Program-made: the position numbers and the translations under genes
Part shown: one piece after another, positions 34,992-45,038 of the stretch
How the letters are laid out: the number at the start of each line of letters is the position of its first letter
How positions within the stretch are numbered: position 1 is the first letter of the stretch
The notes under the pieces: generated by a model
What the model was told of the DNA's origin: nothing
The model's database searches: none
What the model saw: the letters and a program-made list of their open reading frames with translations, nothing else
Source of the DNA: JAWSVE01 sp033852115
GTDB lineage: Bacteria; Pseudomonadota; Gammaproteobacteria; Pseudomonadales; Cellvibrionaceae
DNA length: 64,000 bases
Direction of reading: 5' to 3'
NCBI GenBank assembly: GCA_033852115.1
Contig: JAWSVE010000006.1
Coordinates: 186,001-250,000, forward strand

Positions 34992-36548
34992 ATGATTGAT
35001 TCCCCCGAAGTTGTTACCTATACCGATCTGAGTTCAGCCCAGCTCATTGAACTGGCCGTAATGCGGCGTGAAGCGCTTCTCGCTTCGAACGGAGCGTTGG
35101 TCACCACAACCGGCGAGCGAACAGGGCGATCACCCAGTGACCGCTATATTGTGGAGGAAGCCTCTTCGGCTGACAGCATCGCTTGGGGTAACGTCAACAG
35201 AGCATTCCCTGAAGACAAATTTGACGCACTCTGGGACGAGGTCAGCCATCACCTTCATCAAGTCGACAATTTCTGCTCTCACTTGCATGTTGGCGAACAT
35301 AAAGATCACTACCTAGCTGTTTGCGTTACCACTGAAACCGCTTGGCATGCACTGTTTGCAAAGAACATGTTTATCTCGCCAGATGAATACAACCCAAAGA
35401 GCAAAGGCGAATGGCAGGTTTTACATGCCGAAAAATTCATTTGTGACCCAGAGCGTCACGGCACGCATTCGGACGGCGCGGTTATTTTAAATTTTGCGCA
35501 GCGCAAGGTATTAATTGCCGGTATGCGCTATGCCGGTGAATTAAAGAAAGCCATGTTCTCGGTTCAAAATTTTTTACTTCCCGAAAAAGATGTGCTGCCC
35601 ATGCATTGCTCCGCTAATGTCGGGGAAAGTGGCGACACCTGTTTATTCTTTGGTTTGTCTGGTACGGGTAAAACAACACTATCAGCAGATCCAGAGCGTT
35701 TTCTGATTGGTGACGATGAACACGGTTGGGGAAAAGGGGGAGTGTTCAATCTTGAGGGTGGTTGTTATGCAAAAACTATTCGCTTGAGCCAAAAAAACGA
35801 GCCCATTATTTGGGATGCCATTCGCTTCGGTGCCATCGTCGAAAATGTCTCTATGTCTGATGAACGCGTATTAGACTATGATAATACAGCGCTAACTGAA
35901 AACGGCCGCTGCTCTTACCCACTTGACCACGTAGATTCTCGCGTCCTCGATAATTGTGGGGACGAGCCATCTACGATTATATTTCTCACCTGCGATGTCA
36001 GTGGGGTTCTGCCCGCTGTCTCCATTCTCAGTAAGGAAGCCGCCGCCTACCATTTTTTATCTGGCTATACTGCTCGTGTTGGCAGCACTGAGCTAGGCGC
36101 AGAGGAAGGAGTTCACCCAACATTTTCCGCCTGTTTCGGTGCCCCCTTTATGCCACGATCAGCTAAGGAGTACGCTGATTTGTTAATGAAGCGGATCGAC
36201 GACTTCGGATCAAGCGTGTATTTGGTCAATACTGGCTGGAGTGGCGGCAGCGGTGCGCCAGGAGGCAAAGGGCAACGGTTCCCGATCCCCGTCACACGGG
36301 CAATCATCCATGCAATTCAATCTGGCGAACTTGCTAACACGGAAACAACGACACTCACGGCGCTGAATTTGCGCATTCCTTTGCAGGTTAGCAACGTAGA
36401 TACAAACATTTTGAACCCACGACAAACGTGGGATAACACAGCGGACTACGACGTTGCCGCAGCAAAGCTCGCGGCACTGTTTAATAAAAACATCCAAGCG
36501 TTTGATATTCCCGACGCCATTTTGCAAGCCGGCCCAAGTAGCGCCTAG
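34992..36548 (+). CDS. pckA: PckA, ATP-dependent phosphoenolpyruvate carboxykinase
   Basis: 518 residues, the usual size. Substrate-binding TGERTGRSPSDRYIVEE near the N-terminus, the P-loop GLSGTGKTTLSADPER, the metal site GDDEHGWG and the adenine-binding region NTGWSGG. Catalyses oxaloacetate + ATP to PEP + CO2 + ADP, the first step of gluconeogenesis; typical for organisms growing on organic acids or amino acids. Separate promoter likely in the 69-base gap after the DUF4124 gene. Its neighbourhood with yrfG and hslR is the same as in E. coli. Confidence 0.96.
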   Translation: MIDSPEVVTYTDLSSAQLIELAVMRREALLASNGALVTTTGERTGRSPSDRYIVEEASSADSIAWGNVNRAFPEDKFDALWDEVSHHLHQVDNFCSHLHVGEHKDHYLAVCVTTETAWHALFAKNMFISPDEYNPKSKGEWQVLHAEKFICDPERHGTHSDGAVILNFAQRKVLIAGMRYAGELKKAMFSVQNFLLPEKDVLPMHCSANVGESGDTCLFFGLSGTGKTTLSADPERFLIGDDEHGWGKGGVFNLEGGCYAKTIRLSQKNEPIIWDAIRFGAIVENVSMSDERVLDYDNTALTENGRCSYPLDHVDSRVLDNCGDEPSTIIFLTCDVSGVLPAVSILSKEAAAYHFLSGYTARVGSTELGAEEGVHPTFSACFGAPFMPRSAKEYADLLMKRIDDFGSSVYLVNTGWSGGSGAPGGKGQRFPIPVTRAIIHAIQSGELANTETTTLTALNLRIPLQVSNVDTNILNPRQTWDNTADYDVAAAKLAALFNKNIQAFDIPDAILQAGPSSA

Positions 36549-36556
36549 CGACTACC

Positions 36557-37612
36557 TTAGCGAGGACCTCTTTGGCGGGGTGCCATGATGGCATCTCGTA
36601 TTGCCGTCTGCACATTCTGTGATGAGATGTCTAGCTGCATATCTTCCGCCATCATATGCAATCCCAATTCTTCCATTAATGACTGGTAATCTGGAATAGC
36701 AAGGCTTGCACGGTATTGCTTGTACAGCGGTACAAAAAGCGGTTCACCTACTATCTCGTCAAAGTCACTCATCAACGCTTTACCTGACCAATGACGAGTT
36801 GCATAGCGACAACAGTGATTAAATTCTGTGACTACACTATCCAAACTTCTATCTGGGTACCGCTCGCGTAACGCTGCATCAGCCTGCAAGAAAAAGAGCG
36901 CTCCGCTCCAGTAAACGCGCATGGTAGCTCGTAATGCTCGGCGCTTCGTGCTTACTTCCTCTAACGTTTTGTGATTATTTTTATCTCGATCGGCTCGCTC
37001 GAATCCGTGATATAAATTCTCCCATGCCGTTTTCGGCGAAATCACGCCCGCTCGAGCCATCGCCAGGTTTTGATAGTAACTAGCAAATCCCTCTGAAAGC
37101 CACCGGTCAGAAAGACTCAAGTAAGGCAAAAACAAATGGCTAAATTCATGCGGTGCGGTCCAATCTGTCAAGAATTCGTCTTGCGACCTACTCAAATCAA
37201 CGACGAACCGGACTCCTTCGACACCATCCCGAATTACTTCACCCCAAGGCACTGGGCTTCTGCCGCTGCGCCGAGAACTAAGTTGATCTGTTTTCTCTAT
37301 CACAACGCGCGTAGAGGGCAGTGGCAGCTGACCATTAATAGTCGTAATTGAGTCCACTGACTGAGTTAGCCATTCTCTCAAGCGACTTTTTTCGTGGGAC
37401 ATAAAGATACCATCCCATCTCACCCAGAGATCGCCACTTTTAAATGTCAGAACCTCCGTTTCTCGCGGCTTTACCTGTTTAGACAATCGGTCTGCCGCAA
37501 CATTGCCAACTGCAAAGGTCGCGTTTACTGCCAGACACAGACTAAACGTAAGCAATGGACTATAGATTCGCTTAATAGCATGAGTCGTCGCTCGTAAATT
37601 CTCTTTCCACAT
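36557..37612 (-). CDS. Secreted gluzincin-type metallopeptidase
   Basis: 351 residues from ATG 37612; the frame is open to 37681, but the signal-like hydrophobic segment (SPLLTFSLCLAVNATFAVG) fits the shorter form. Zinc motif HEFSH (in TAPHEFSHLF) with the third-ligand Glu in WLSEGFASYYQN 16 residues on, the arrangement of M1/M61-type gluzincins. The C-terminal half is helical. Expected periplasmic or surface peptidase; it lacks the PDZ domain of many M61 glycyl aminopeptidases, so substrate is unknown. Convergent with pckA, eight bases apart. Confidence 0.8.
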   Translation of the reverse strand: MWKENLRATTHAIKRIYSPLLTFSLCLAVNATFAVGNVAADRLSKQVKPRETEVLTFKSGDLWVRWDGIFMSHEKSRLREWLTQSVDSITTINGQLPLPSTRVVIEKTDQLSSRRSGRSPVPWGEVIRDGVEGVRFVVDLSRSQDEFLTDWTAPHEFSHLFLPYLSLSDRWLSEGFASYYQNLAMARAGVISPKTAWENLYHGFERADRDKNNHKTLEEVSTKRRALRATMRVYWSGALFFLQADAALRERYPDRSLDSVVTEFNHCCRYATRHWSGKALMSDFDEIVGEPLFVPLYKQYRASLAIPDYQSLMEELGLHMMAEDMQLDISSQNVQTAIRDAIMAPRQRGPR

Positions 37613-37730
37613 CCTGCCACCGACATTTCCGTCATAGACTAAAAGACCGTCACAACACTTTACCGTTATACTTAGAGACACCAGGCGAGCTGCCTAGGTT
37701 TTACTTCATTCTGTTGTGAACTCTTTAAGT

Positions 37731-38321
37731 ATGGCTGAAAATTTAGAAAAGTTTTGCATAGAGCTACCAAGCTGGCTGCCGACGTTTAATAGGCAATACA
37801 CCCCAAGTAGCGAGATCAACGACCAAATGCAGTTCGTGCTTAAGGCTGCACACGAAAATGTCGCCCAAAACACTGGGGGTCCCTTTGCTGCAGCCGTATT
37901 TGAAACCGAAAGCGGGAAGTTAGTCTCCCTTGGGGTAAACCTCGTCACTTCGCAACAATTATCCATATTGCACGCAGAGATAGTGGCACTAAGCTTGGCG
38001 CAACGGGAGATAGGTGCGTATGACTTAGGTGGAAGCGGGCAACCGCACCATCAATTAGTGACAAGCAGTGAGCCCTGCGCTATGTGTTTTGGCGCTATTC
38101 CCTGGTCTGGAGTCACCCGTGTGATCACAGGTTCTCGCGACAGCGATGTACGCGCAATTGGTTTCGATGAAGGCCCAAAACTAAAAGATTGGCAATCGGC
38201 TCTAACGTCTCGCGGTATTCAAGTCATTCCTGACGTGGCAAGATCTGATGCAATTCACGTTTTAGAAGTCTATCGACAGCAGGGCGGTCACCTTTATAAT
38301 TCCCGCGAATCGACACAATAA
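37731..38321 (+). CDS. Nucleoside deaminase (cytidine/guanine deaminase fold)
   Basis: 196 residues. Zinc-dependent deaminase motifs LHAEIVAL (His ligand and catalytic Glu) and SSEPCAMCFGA (two Cys ligands), with the N-terminal GGPFAAAVF segment typical of the guanine deaminase/TadA-like group. Lacks tRNA-binding features of TadA and has a distinct N-terminus (LPSWLP), so a free base or nucleoside such as guanine is the likely substrate (inference). Starts at ATG 37731 or GTG 37716; neither has a strong ribosome site. DUF1653 gene follows 14 bases later. Confidence 0.88.
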   Translation: MAENLEKFCIELPSWLPTFNRQYTPSSEINDQMQFVLKAAHENVAQNTGGPFAAAVFETESGKLVSLGVNLVTSQQLSILHAEIVALSLAQREIGAYDLGGSGQPHHQLVTSSEPCAMCFGAIPWSGVTRVITGSRDSDVRAIGFDEGPKLKDWQSALTSRGIQVIPDVARSDAIHVLEVYRQQGGHLYNSRESTQ

Positions 38322-38335
38322 AGTGAACTCCACTC

Positions 38336-38584
38336 ATGGCACAGACTATCGCAGAAATCATTCCCGGTATTTATACACACTACAAAGGCAAACAATATCA
38401 AGTGTATGACGTTGTTACCCATTCAGAGACGGAAGAAAAGCTGGTGGTATACCGCTGCCTATATGGTGATTATGATCTGTGGGTTAGACCGCTGGCGATG
38501 TTTTTTGAAAAAGTCACCTTGGCCACAGGGGAAGTTGTTGATCGCTTCGCATTAACATCGACTAACGACCAACACCTAGAGTAA
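38336..38584 (+). CDS. DUF1653 protein
   Basis: 82 residues. GIYTHYKGKQYQVYDVVTHS, VVYRCLYGDYDLWVRP and MFFEKV are the hallmarks of DUF1653, a small soluble beta-type domain of unknown role found in many bacteria. It follows the deaminase gene by 14 bases and is likely co-transcribed. Its stop lies three bases from the stop of the RND permease gene on the other strand. Confidence 0.9.
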   Translation: MAQTIAEIIPGIYTHYKGKQYQVYDVVTHSETEEKLVVYRCLYGDYDLWVRPLAMFFEKVTLATGEVVDRFALTSTNDQHLE

Positions 38585-38587
38585 TAG

Positions 38588-41500
38588 CTAATTAGAATGG
38601 GACGTTGCGTCAGTTACATCATCCTCATCATTTTCTTTCCAGTAGGCATCCCAACGCTCACTCACTCGCTCCCCCATTAAGAACAGGCAAGGAACAAGAA
38701 TTAACGTCACCGCTGTCGCGCAAATCACGCCAAAGGCTAGCGAAATAACCATCGGTATCAAGAAATTTGCTTGCATACTTTGTTCAAACAAAATCGGCGT
38801 CAATCCAACGAAGGTCGTCACTGATGTCAATATAATGGCTCTAAATCGGTCACGACCAGCTTGCGCAACTGCCTCCAACACATCCATACCGTGTTTACGC
38901 AAAGTATTTATTCTATCAAGCAAAACCAGATTATCATTCACCACAACGCCAGCACAGGCCAAGAAACCAAGCATCGACATCATACTAACTTCGCGCCCCA
39001 ACAGCATATGTCCAATCACCGCCCCCACAAACCCAAAAGGAATTGCCGTTAACACGATAATCGGTTGCCAATAGCTTCGAAAGGCAACCGCCATCAAGCC
39101 AAAGATAATCAATACGGCAAAAACAAAGTTAGTCGACAGTGAATCTAAAAACTCCATTTGGTTCCGCATGTCACCTGCAACACGAATTTCAAATCCAGAG
39201 AAATCTTGTTGCCAGCGCAATCGGTTTTGCAAAAATAAGTCGCGCACTATTTCATTCGCATTAAAGCCACTTTCTAAATCAGAGGTAACGATGATGGTTC
39301 GCTTTCTATCTAAACGACGAATTGTCGAATAGCCTGGGACATAGTTGATATCCGCTACGGCGGTCAGTGGCACCTCGCGCCCGTCTTGGGTGCGAATACG
39401 TAAATCTTCTAGAAGATCGACGTTACGGCGCTCTTCTTCAGGGTAGCGCACCATGACTTTGACATCTTCTTTGGCTCGAGGAATACGCTGAACCTCGATA
39501 CCATAAAACCCTTGTCGCACCTGTCGAGCTACGTCGTTGAGGGTCAAACCTAACGCTTCGGCATTAGGCTTTAGCGCCAACTCAATTTCATCACGAGGCG
39601 ATTGCAAATTGTCTTTAATATCAAACGTGCCGGGATATTGCGCAAGTGCATTCTTCACCGCACTGACAGCACGCTCCTGCTCATCCGCATTATCGGATCG
39701 AATACTCATTTGCAGGCGGATCGGCTCACTGCGTGAATTGATAGTAAAGTTGATACGTATCTCTTCCGCTTCAGGAATAGCCCCAATATAGCGACGCCAT
39801 TTTTGAGAAATTAACCGCGTCGAAACCTCGCGCTCTTCTGGCGACGTTAAAGCTAATACGTAGTTGACATTATTGCCGTAGGCCCAGGTTTGAATATTAT
39901 CAATAAACGGCTGGCCATCATTCTCTTCCAACAGCTCGTCGTCATTTTCGAGCTTTTCAACGGCCAATCGCATTTGTTGAACAACGCCTTCAGTATCAGA
40001 AAATGGCACGCCCTCACCAAGCACAACGCGCGCTTCAATCTGATCACCCTGAATAATTGGCATAAAGGTCATACGCAGCCAACCACCCGCAAAGAGTGCC
40101 AAAGCAATAAAAAATGCTACCGTAAATATTGCTAATGTAACGCCATTATTATGCAGCGCTTTATCTAAGAGTGGGCGATAGCGCGTTTCAATAATCTGAT
40201 TTAAACCAGTAGATAATTTATTTCTTAATGCCGTCAAAAGCTGTAGTGGTCGAAATCGACTTGGCTTTTCTTCTTTAAGGTGGGATAAATGTGAAGGTAA
40301 AATCAGCAGTGATTCAATAAGTGAAAAAATCAAACACAGTGTCACTACAATACCAATAGGCGCAGCCATCGTACCCATTTGACCAGGCACAAAAAACATA
40401 GGCCCAAAAAATACAATCGTACTAATCACCGCAAAAATCACCGGTTTCGACACCATTTTGGCGCCGCTCGCAGCAGCCTGACTGTCTCGCATTCCATGTT
40501 CGTAACGAGAATAAACACTCTCTCCGACAATAATCGCGTCATCTACGACAATTCCCAATACGAGCAAAAAGCCGAACAACGATATCATGTTCAAGCTGAC
40601 ACCCACGTGTGGGAGCAACCACAAACACCCTAAAAATGACAACGCAATACCTACGCATACCCAGCCAGCTAGCACTGGACGCAAAAACAACATTAATACG
40701 ATAAATACCAAGACCAGTCCACCCAACGAATTTTCAAGCAACAAATTCATTCGGTCTTTGAACATTAACGTGTTATCTCGCCAAAGCTCCACATGCACTT
40801 CGGGGGGCAATTTATTGTGGACAGTGTCTAAATAGTCATAAACCTGCTGCCGAGCTTTTAGGACATTGGGGTTATCTGTTATATACAGGCGAACGTAGAC
40901 TGCAGGCTCACCATTAAGCAACGCTATAAAATCTCTTTCCTCAAACCCATCTTTAATATCGGCAATATCACCCAACAATAACTTGGCACCGTCACGGGTG
41001 CTTTTTACCACAATGTGTTCGAAGTCTTCTTTAAAATAGGCCTGACCTCGCGTTTGTAGTTGGATATCGCCCCCAACAGACTTGATTGTTCCCGCAGGTA
41101 AATTGATTGAGGCAGCACTAATCGCGTTAGATATGTCTTGAAAGGTCAGCTTGTATTGACGGAGTTTGTTTTCGGAAATTTCCACCGACACTTCATCAGG
41201 CCGTGTAGCGGCTAATTCAGCAACGGAAATATTTGGAAGTGTAGCGAAGTCATCCCGTAGAATTTCCGCCGTTTGCTTTAGGGCCGACTCGTCAACGCGA
41301 CCGTGTACCGCCACATCCATTATCATGGTGCGCCATTGAACCTCCCGCACCTCGACCCTTTCGGCATCTCTCGGAAACGTTGTTATCGCGTCAACCCGTG
41401 TTTTAATTTCATTGAGTAGCTTTTGCGTATCGTAGCCTTGTATAGCCTCGATACTTACACGACCACTGCCTCGTCGCGCCTGGGAATTGATTTCTTTGAT

Positions 41501-41731
41501 CCCATCCAAATCGCCAATTGCTTCTTCGATTCGGATAATTATTTGCTCTTCAACTTCTTTTGGACCAGCACCGGGATAGGGGGCACTTATTTCAATAATA
41601 CCGACATTCACCGCAGGAAACGCTTCTTTATTAACGGCGACGATACCGCTTAAACCACCGATGAGAATCACCACCATAAATAAATTGGCAGCGACTCCAT
41701 TTTCAACAAACCATTGGATAATTTTATTCAC
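38588..41731 (-). CDS. RND-family efflux permease
   Basis: 1,047 residues with the RND layout: TM1 near the N-terminus (ANLFMVVILIGGLSGI), two large periplasmic loops and twelve membrane helices. TM4 keeps the proton-relay Asp pair (VLGIVVDDAIIVGES). Resembles the hydrophobe/amphiphile (AcrB/MexB) class but is of the shorter, more diverged kind often found with one adaptor and no own outer-membrane channel. Starts GTG 41731, 37 bases after the adaptor gene. It pumps unknown compounds out using the proton gradient. No regulator or TolC-like gene adjoins. Confidence 0.92.
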   Translation of the reverse strand: MNKIIQWFVENGVAANLFMVVILIGGLSGIVAVNKEAFPAVNVGIIEISAPYPGAGPKEVEEQIIIRIEEAIGDLDGIKEINSQARRGSGRVSIEAIQGYDTQKLLNEIKTRVDAITTFPRDAERVEVREVQWRTMIMDVAVHGRVDESALKQTAEILRDDFATLPNISVAELAATRPDEVSVEISENKLRQYKLTFQDISNAISAASINLPAGTIKSVGGDIQLQTRGQAYFKEDFEHIVVKSTRDGAKLLLGDIADIKDGFEERDFIALLNGEPAVYVRLYITDNPNVLKARQQVYDYLDTVHNKLPPEVHVELWRDNTLMFKDRMNLLLENSLGGLVLVFIVLMLFLRPVLAGWVCVGIALSFLGCLWLLPHVGVSLNMISLFGFLLVLGIVVDDAIIVGESVYSRYEHGMRDSQAAASGAKMVSKPVIFAVISTIVFFGPMFFVPGQMGTMAAPIGIVVTLCLIFSLIESLLILPSHLSHLKEEKPSRFRPLQLLTALRNKLSTGLNQIIETRYRPLLDKALHNNGVTLAIFTVAFFIALALFAGGWLRMTFMPIIQGDQIEARVVLGEGVPFSDTEGVVQQMRLAVEKLENDDELLEENDGQPFIDNIQTWAYGNNVNYVLALTSPEEREVSTRLISQKWRRYIGAIPEAEEIRINFTINSRSEPIRLQMSIRSDNADEQERAVSAVKNALAQYPGTFDIKDNLQSPRDEIELALKPNAEALGLTLNDVARQVRQGFYGIEVQRIPRAKEDVKVMVRYPEEERRNVDLLEDLRIRTQDGREVPLTAVADINYVPGYSTIRRLDRKRTIIVTSDLESGFNANEIVRDLFLQNRLRWQQDFSGFEIRVAGDMRNQMEFLDSLSTNFVFAVLIIFGLMAVAFRSYWQPIIVLTAIPFGFVGAVIGHMLLGREVSMMSMLGFLACAGVVVNDNLVLLDRINTLRKHGMDVLEAVAQAGRDRFRAIILTSVTTFVGLTPILFEQSMQANFLIPMVISLAFGVICATAVTLILVPCLFLMGERVSERWDAYWKENDEDDVTDATSHSN

Positions 41732-41768
41732 GTTAAAGCCCTAGTGAGTTCAGCGCCTTGTTGATGGG

Positions 41769-42998
41769 TTATAGGGTGGTATTTAGCGGAGCAACAGCCA
41801 CCGCTTCGGCACTTGGCTGTGGCGACACGTCCATGCCGGGTGTTAAGAAGTTTTGTCCACCAACCACTACAGCTTGGCCTTTCTCAATATCACCTTTAAC
41901 CCAAGCGTTATCACGATCAGTCATTAGTACTCGGACAATGCGAGTCTCTAATTGATTTTTTTCGTTCAATACGTATACACGATTATTCTTAAATACTGCA
42001 CGACGAGGTAATTGAATGACGTCTGCAATATCGCGCCCAGAAATTTCCGCTTCGACAAATAGACCAATAATCAAAGGAACTTGAAACTGTTCTGGGTGCT
42101 GTATAAACGGGTCAACCACCTCCGCTACTGCGTAGTACATGCGATTGTTTACATCGACGCTAGCATCTGTGCGTGCTATGTGCCCTTGCCAAACGTAGGT
42201 TTCTCCCGCAATGGTGCCGCGAATGAGTACAGCTGGCCCGCGATGTGCTTCGCTTGCCTGGAAGCCCAACGGCATATCAACCAACGATGCTTGCTTGTCG
42301 GTAATGGGCAAACGAATTTCGGCGACTTCGATATCGTAGACACGCCCAACGCGATTACCCGGTGTGACGTATTGACCCAAGTCCACTTGCGCTTCTCTCA
42401 CGCGACCAGCAAACGGCGCGGTAACAATCGTTCGCTCTAAATCTAATTTAGCTTTATCGAGATCTGCCTCGGCTGCGGCCAAATTCGCCTCTGCTGCAGC
42501 AAGCTGCGGCTTGCGTAAAAATAGCTGGTTTGCTTCATCGTTACCCAAGTCGCGCCACTCGCGCTGGGCTTGGCGAGCACGACCACGCTCGGTTGCCAAT
42601 GCTTGATTTGCCTCTGCAACTCGGGCCTTTGCGCGCACTAGCGCCAACTCATAGTCTCGGGGATCGATTTTGAGTAATGGCTCACCCGCGTTAAAAAAAC
42701 CACCTTCAACAAAGTGTTGATTGACTTCAACAACCTTTCCGGAAACCTGGACCACCAAGTCAATTTCTCGTCTCGGCGCGACCGTTCCTTGCGATGTCAC
42801 TTTAAGTGCTTGAACTGCTGGGTCTGCATAAACCACGGTCACTTGGGGCGCGGGTGGTTCACGCGGCGGCATCTTACGAGGCGCCGGTTTCAACAGAAAT
42901 AAACCCGCTACAACCACCACACCCGCCAAAAGAACCAGGACGGCCATGGGCAATTTTTTACGAGGCGGCTTATTGATTTGAATTTTGTCTTCGTCCAC
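41769..42998 (-). CDS. RND periplasmic adaptor (membrane fusion protein)
   Basis: About 409 residues. N-terminal membrane anchor (PMAVLVLLAGVVVVAGLFLL), a biotinyl/lipoyl-like half (SQGTVAPRREIDLVVQVSG), a helical hairpin (about 105-180, Ala/Arg-rich), and the matching half IVTAPFAGRVREAQVDLGQ, then beta-barrel domains. Links the RND permease to an outer-membrane channel. I prefer GTG 42998, with AAGGA nine bases upstream, to ATG 43040, which lacks one. First gene of a two-gene operon with the permease. Confidence 0.92.
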   Translation of the reverse strand: MDEDKIQINKPPRKKLPMAVLVLLAGVVVVAGLFLLKPAPRKMPPREPPAPQVTVVYADPAVQALKVTSQGTVAPRREIDLVVQVSGKVVEVNQHFVEGGFFNAGEPLLKIDPRDYELALVRAKARVAEANQALATERGRARQAQREWRDLGNDEANQLFLRKPQLAAAEANLAAAEADLDKAKLDLERTIVTAPFAGRVREAQVDLGQYVTPGNRVGRVYDIEVAEIRLPITDKQASLVDMPLGFQASEAHRGPAVLIRGTIAGETYVWQGHIARTDASVDVNNRMYYAVAEVVDPFIQHPEQFQVPLIIGLFVEAEISGRDIADVIQLPRRAVFKNNRVYVLNEKNQLETRIVRVLMTDRDNAWVKGDIEKGQAVVVGGQNFLTPGMDVSPQPSAEAVAVAPLNTTL

Positions 42999-43192
42999 TA
43001 ACCCTGTTCCTTCTGAACTTGTGCGTTGATATGCACACATTCTTAACTTAATTAAATCGATTTTAAAGGATAAACGTTACGCATCCATCAAGTGACCGCA
43101 AGTCTAGTCAGTGGTTTTAGTGGCGTCCTAGCCTTTTACTCAACTTCACAAAATTTCAAGATTACACCGATACTTTTTGATGATGCAGACGC

Positions 43193-43224
43193 AAAAAAGC
43201 CAGTGTATTTCTACACTGGCTTTT
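43193..43224 (-). terminator. Strong intrinsic terminator, probably bidirectional
   Basis: AAAAGCCAGTGTA (43195-43207), loop TTTC, then TACACTGGCTTTT (43212-43224): a perfect 13-bp stem flanked by A and T runs. Ends the minus-strand DUF1501 operon and could work both ways. Confidence 0.85.
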
Positions 43225-43234
43225 GGAGTACCTA

Positions 43235-43268
43235 CTGAGATTGTGCCGTAGCTGAGATTGTGCCGTAG
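43235..43268. repeat. 17-bp exact tandem duplication
   Basis: CTGAGATTGTGCCGTAG occurs twice in a row (43235-43251 and 43252-43268), between the terminator and the DUF1501-like stop codon. It adjoins an inverted repeat TAGCGCT (43266-43272)/AGCGCTA (43280-43286) around GATATCA. Looks like a recent slippage event. Confidence 0.9.
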
Positions 43269-43288
43269 CGCTGATATCAAGCGCTATA

Positions 43289-44938
43289 CTATATTGTCCC
43301 GGTCACTATCGGTTCAAAAGCAACCCACCGGTCTATGTCACTGTTCGAACCAAGGCCATGGTTGGCGAACTTAGAGGTAAACCCACCGATATCATCATGT
43401 AGCGCCATATAATTCAGCACCACGGTATTAACCAGTGCTTCAACGTTGTTTGCAGCAGGGCTTGAGGTTGTTTGTACATCTCCACCGCCAGTCATCCAGC
43501 CAAGCTGTTGATGCTGAAGTTGGTCCGCACCGACTGTTGAATGAAGTGTAGGGCGACCACCTGGGTTGTACACCAAGAAGAATGCTGCTGCGGTTTGTTG
43601 GCTATCGCCAGTCCAAACACCTTTACCGTCGCCAAGTGGAGAAGTGTCGATCATGCCATTACTGAACACTGAACCGTCGCTGACCACATAGATCATTACT
43701 GGCTTGTTGCGCGCTTGCGCGTAGGCCAGGCACGCCCCTATACATTCGCCCGCACGGCGGTCACGCTCTTCACCGGTACGACGATCACCGGTGTGATAGT
43801 CGTATCCACCCATGGTAATGGTGCCAGCACCCGCATAACCTTCAATGACCAATTTCATAATGGCCGCCGTTTTGCGGAATTCTTGAGAATCTCGGCTATT
43901 ACCATTCAACTCTGCATCGCTAAAAATCGGACCATTAATTAAGCTATCGGCAACAGGGTCTAAGGCGTCTGATCCAGAGCCAAACCGATCCGCAAGATCC
44001 GCACTTTGCGCATACGCACATTGGATAGCTTCGCGCAACTCGGCGTCTGAAAGACCTCCAATACCTTCCCCTGCGCCAAGGCCAGAATTAATGGACGATA
44101 ACTCCAATTTGTCCTGACTCATGCGAAATGCTGCTTCCATGATCGAAACACGGTCTTGCACTGTGCCAGGCAGAGATAACAAACCACCCAAATCAACCAG
44201 GCCGCGCGCATCCGAAGGCCGATCGACTTTGGTAGGACGAAACGCCAAGTCAATCATTGAAGCGGGGGCCATCGAATTGCCACCTGAATCTGAGTTTCGC
44301 GAACCCACAAGCGCAAGGATTTCACCCATAGCACCGCCGAGACCACCCGACTGCGCACCCGCCGCTGCAATGCCGTACATAGGGTTGTGCGGATTATTAC
44401 CCGTATCGTTTTGCGACCGCGCAGGAATCACAGCACCGTTAGTATTAATCCCCGCACCACCGGCACGAGCTAATATACCTGCTAACATCTGTGATTCGGA
44501 ATGGAAAGATAAACCCAACTCAGTATTAATAAATTGAGAGTTATCCACTAGAGGATCGGGTGACGAGTTGAGAATCGGAATCCTATCACCAGGCAAACCT
44601 TGCTTGTTGTACCCCCGCGTATCCAATAGATCTAACTGGCCACCTGTTTGCCCAACCAGTACATTGGATCCGGCAATATTTGCACCGCCAGCCAAATCAA
44701 TACAAATAAATGGAATTTTATTGTTGCCCTGAGGGCCTAGCGCACAACCATTGACATTGATATCACCACTTAGTGCTGCGTTCACACGCTGACTAAAAAG
44801 TGCCATCGGGCTCGCTAGTGCCGCACCAGTCCCAAGCATAAAGCCCTGAGAAATAAACTCGCGTCGAGTGCGCGGGCGAGGATGATCCGGATGCAGTAGT
44901 GGCATATGCGAAGGAACATATTTGCTGCGCTTAGACAT
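43289..44938 (-). CDS. Tat-exported DUF1501-like protein
   Basis: 549 residues with a twin-arginine signal (RTRREFISQGFMLG, Arg25-Arg26) and a hydrophobic stretch ending LFSQRVNA, so it is exported folded. The body (IPFICIDLAGGANIAGS at the start, MGGYDYHTGDRRTGEERD later) resembles the alkaline-phosphatase-like DUF1501 proteins; HTGD may be part of a metal site. Homologues are sometimes mislabelled as GspF. Last gene of a three-gene minus-strand operon with two haem proteins, 100 bases after the LamG gene. A redox or hydrolytic role in the periplasm is possible, but the function is unknown. Confidence 0.85.
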   Translation of the reverse strand: MSKRSKYVPSHMPLLHPDHPRPRTRREFISQGFMLGTGAALASPMALFSQRVNAALSGDINVNGCALGPQGNNKIPFICIDLAGGANIAGSNVLVGQTGGQLDLLDTRGYNKQGLPGDRIPILNSSPDPLVDNSQFINTELGLSFHSESQMLAGILARAGGAGINTNGAVIPARSQNDTGNNPHNPMYGIAAAGAQSGGLGGAMGEILALVGSRNSDSGGNSMAPASMIDLAFRPTKVDRPSDARGLVDLGGLLSLPGTVQDRVSIMEAAFRMSQDKLELSSINSGLGAGEGIGGLSDAELREAIQCAYAQSADLADRFGSGSDALDPVADSLINGPIFSDAELNGNSRDSQEFRKTAAIMKLVIEGYAGAGTITMGGYDYHTGDRRTGEERDRRAGECIGACLAYAQARNKPVMIYVVSDGSVFSNGMIDTSPLGDGKGVWTGDSQQTAAAFFLVYNPGGRPTLHSTVGADQLQHQQLGWMTGGGDVQTTSSPAANNVEALVNTVVLNYMALHDDIGGFTSKFANHGLGSNSDIDRWVAFEPIVTGTI

Positions 44939-45038
44939 AATGTTTTCCTCTCCTGCAGGTCTCTATGCCTGCAGCTTATTTAATGCTAGAACCTCAAAGT
45001 AGTTTGCGGGTTCTACGCGTTGTAATCTCGTTAAAAAA

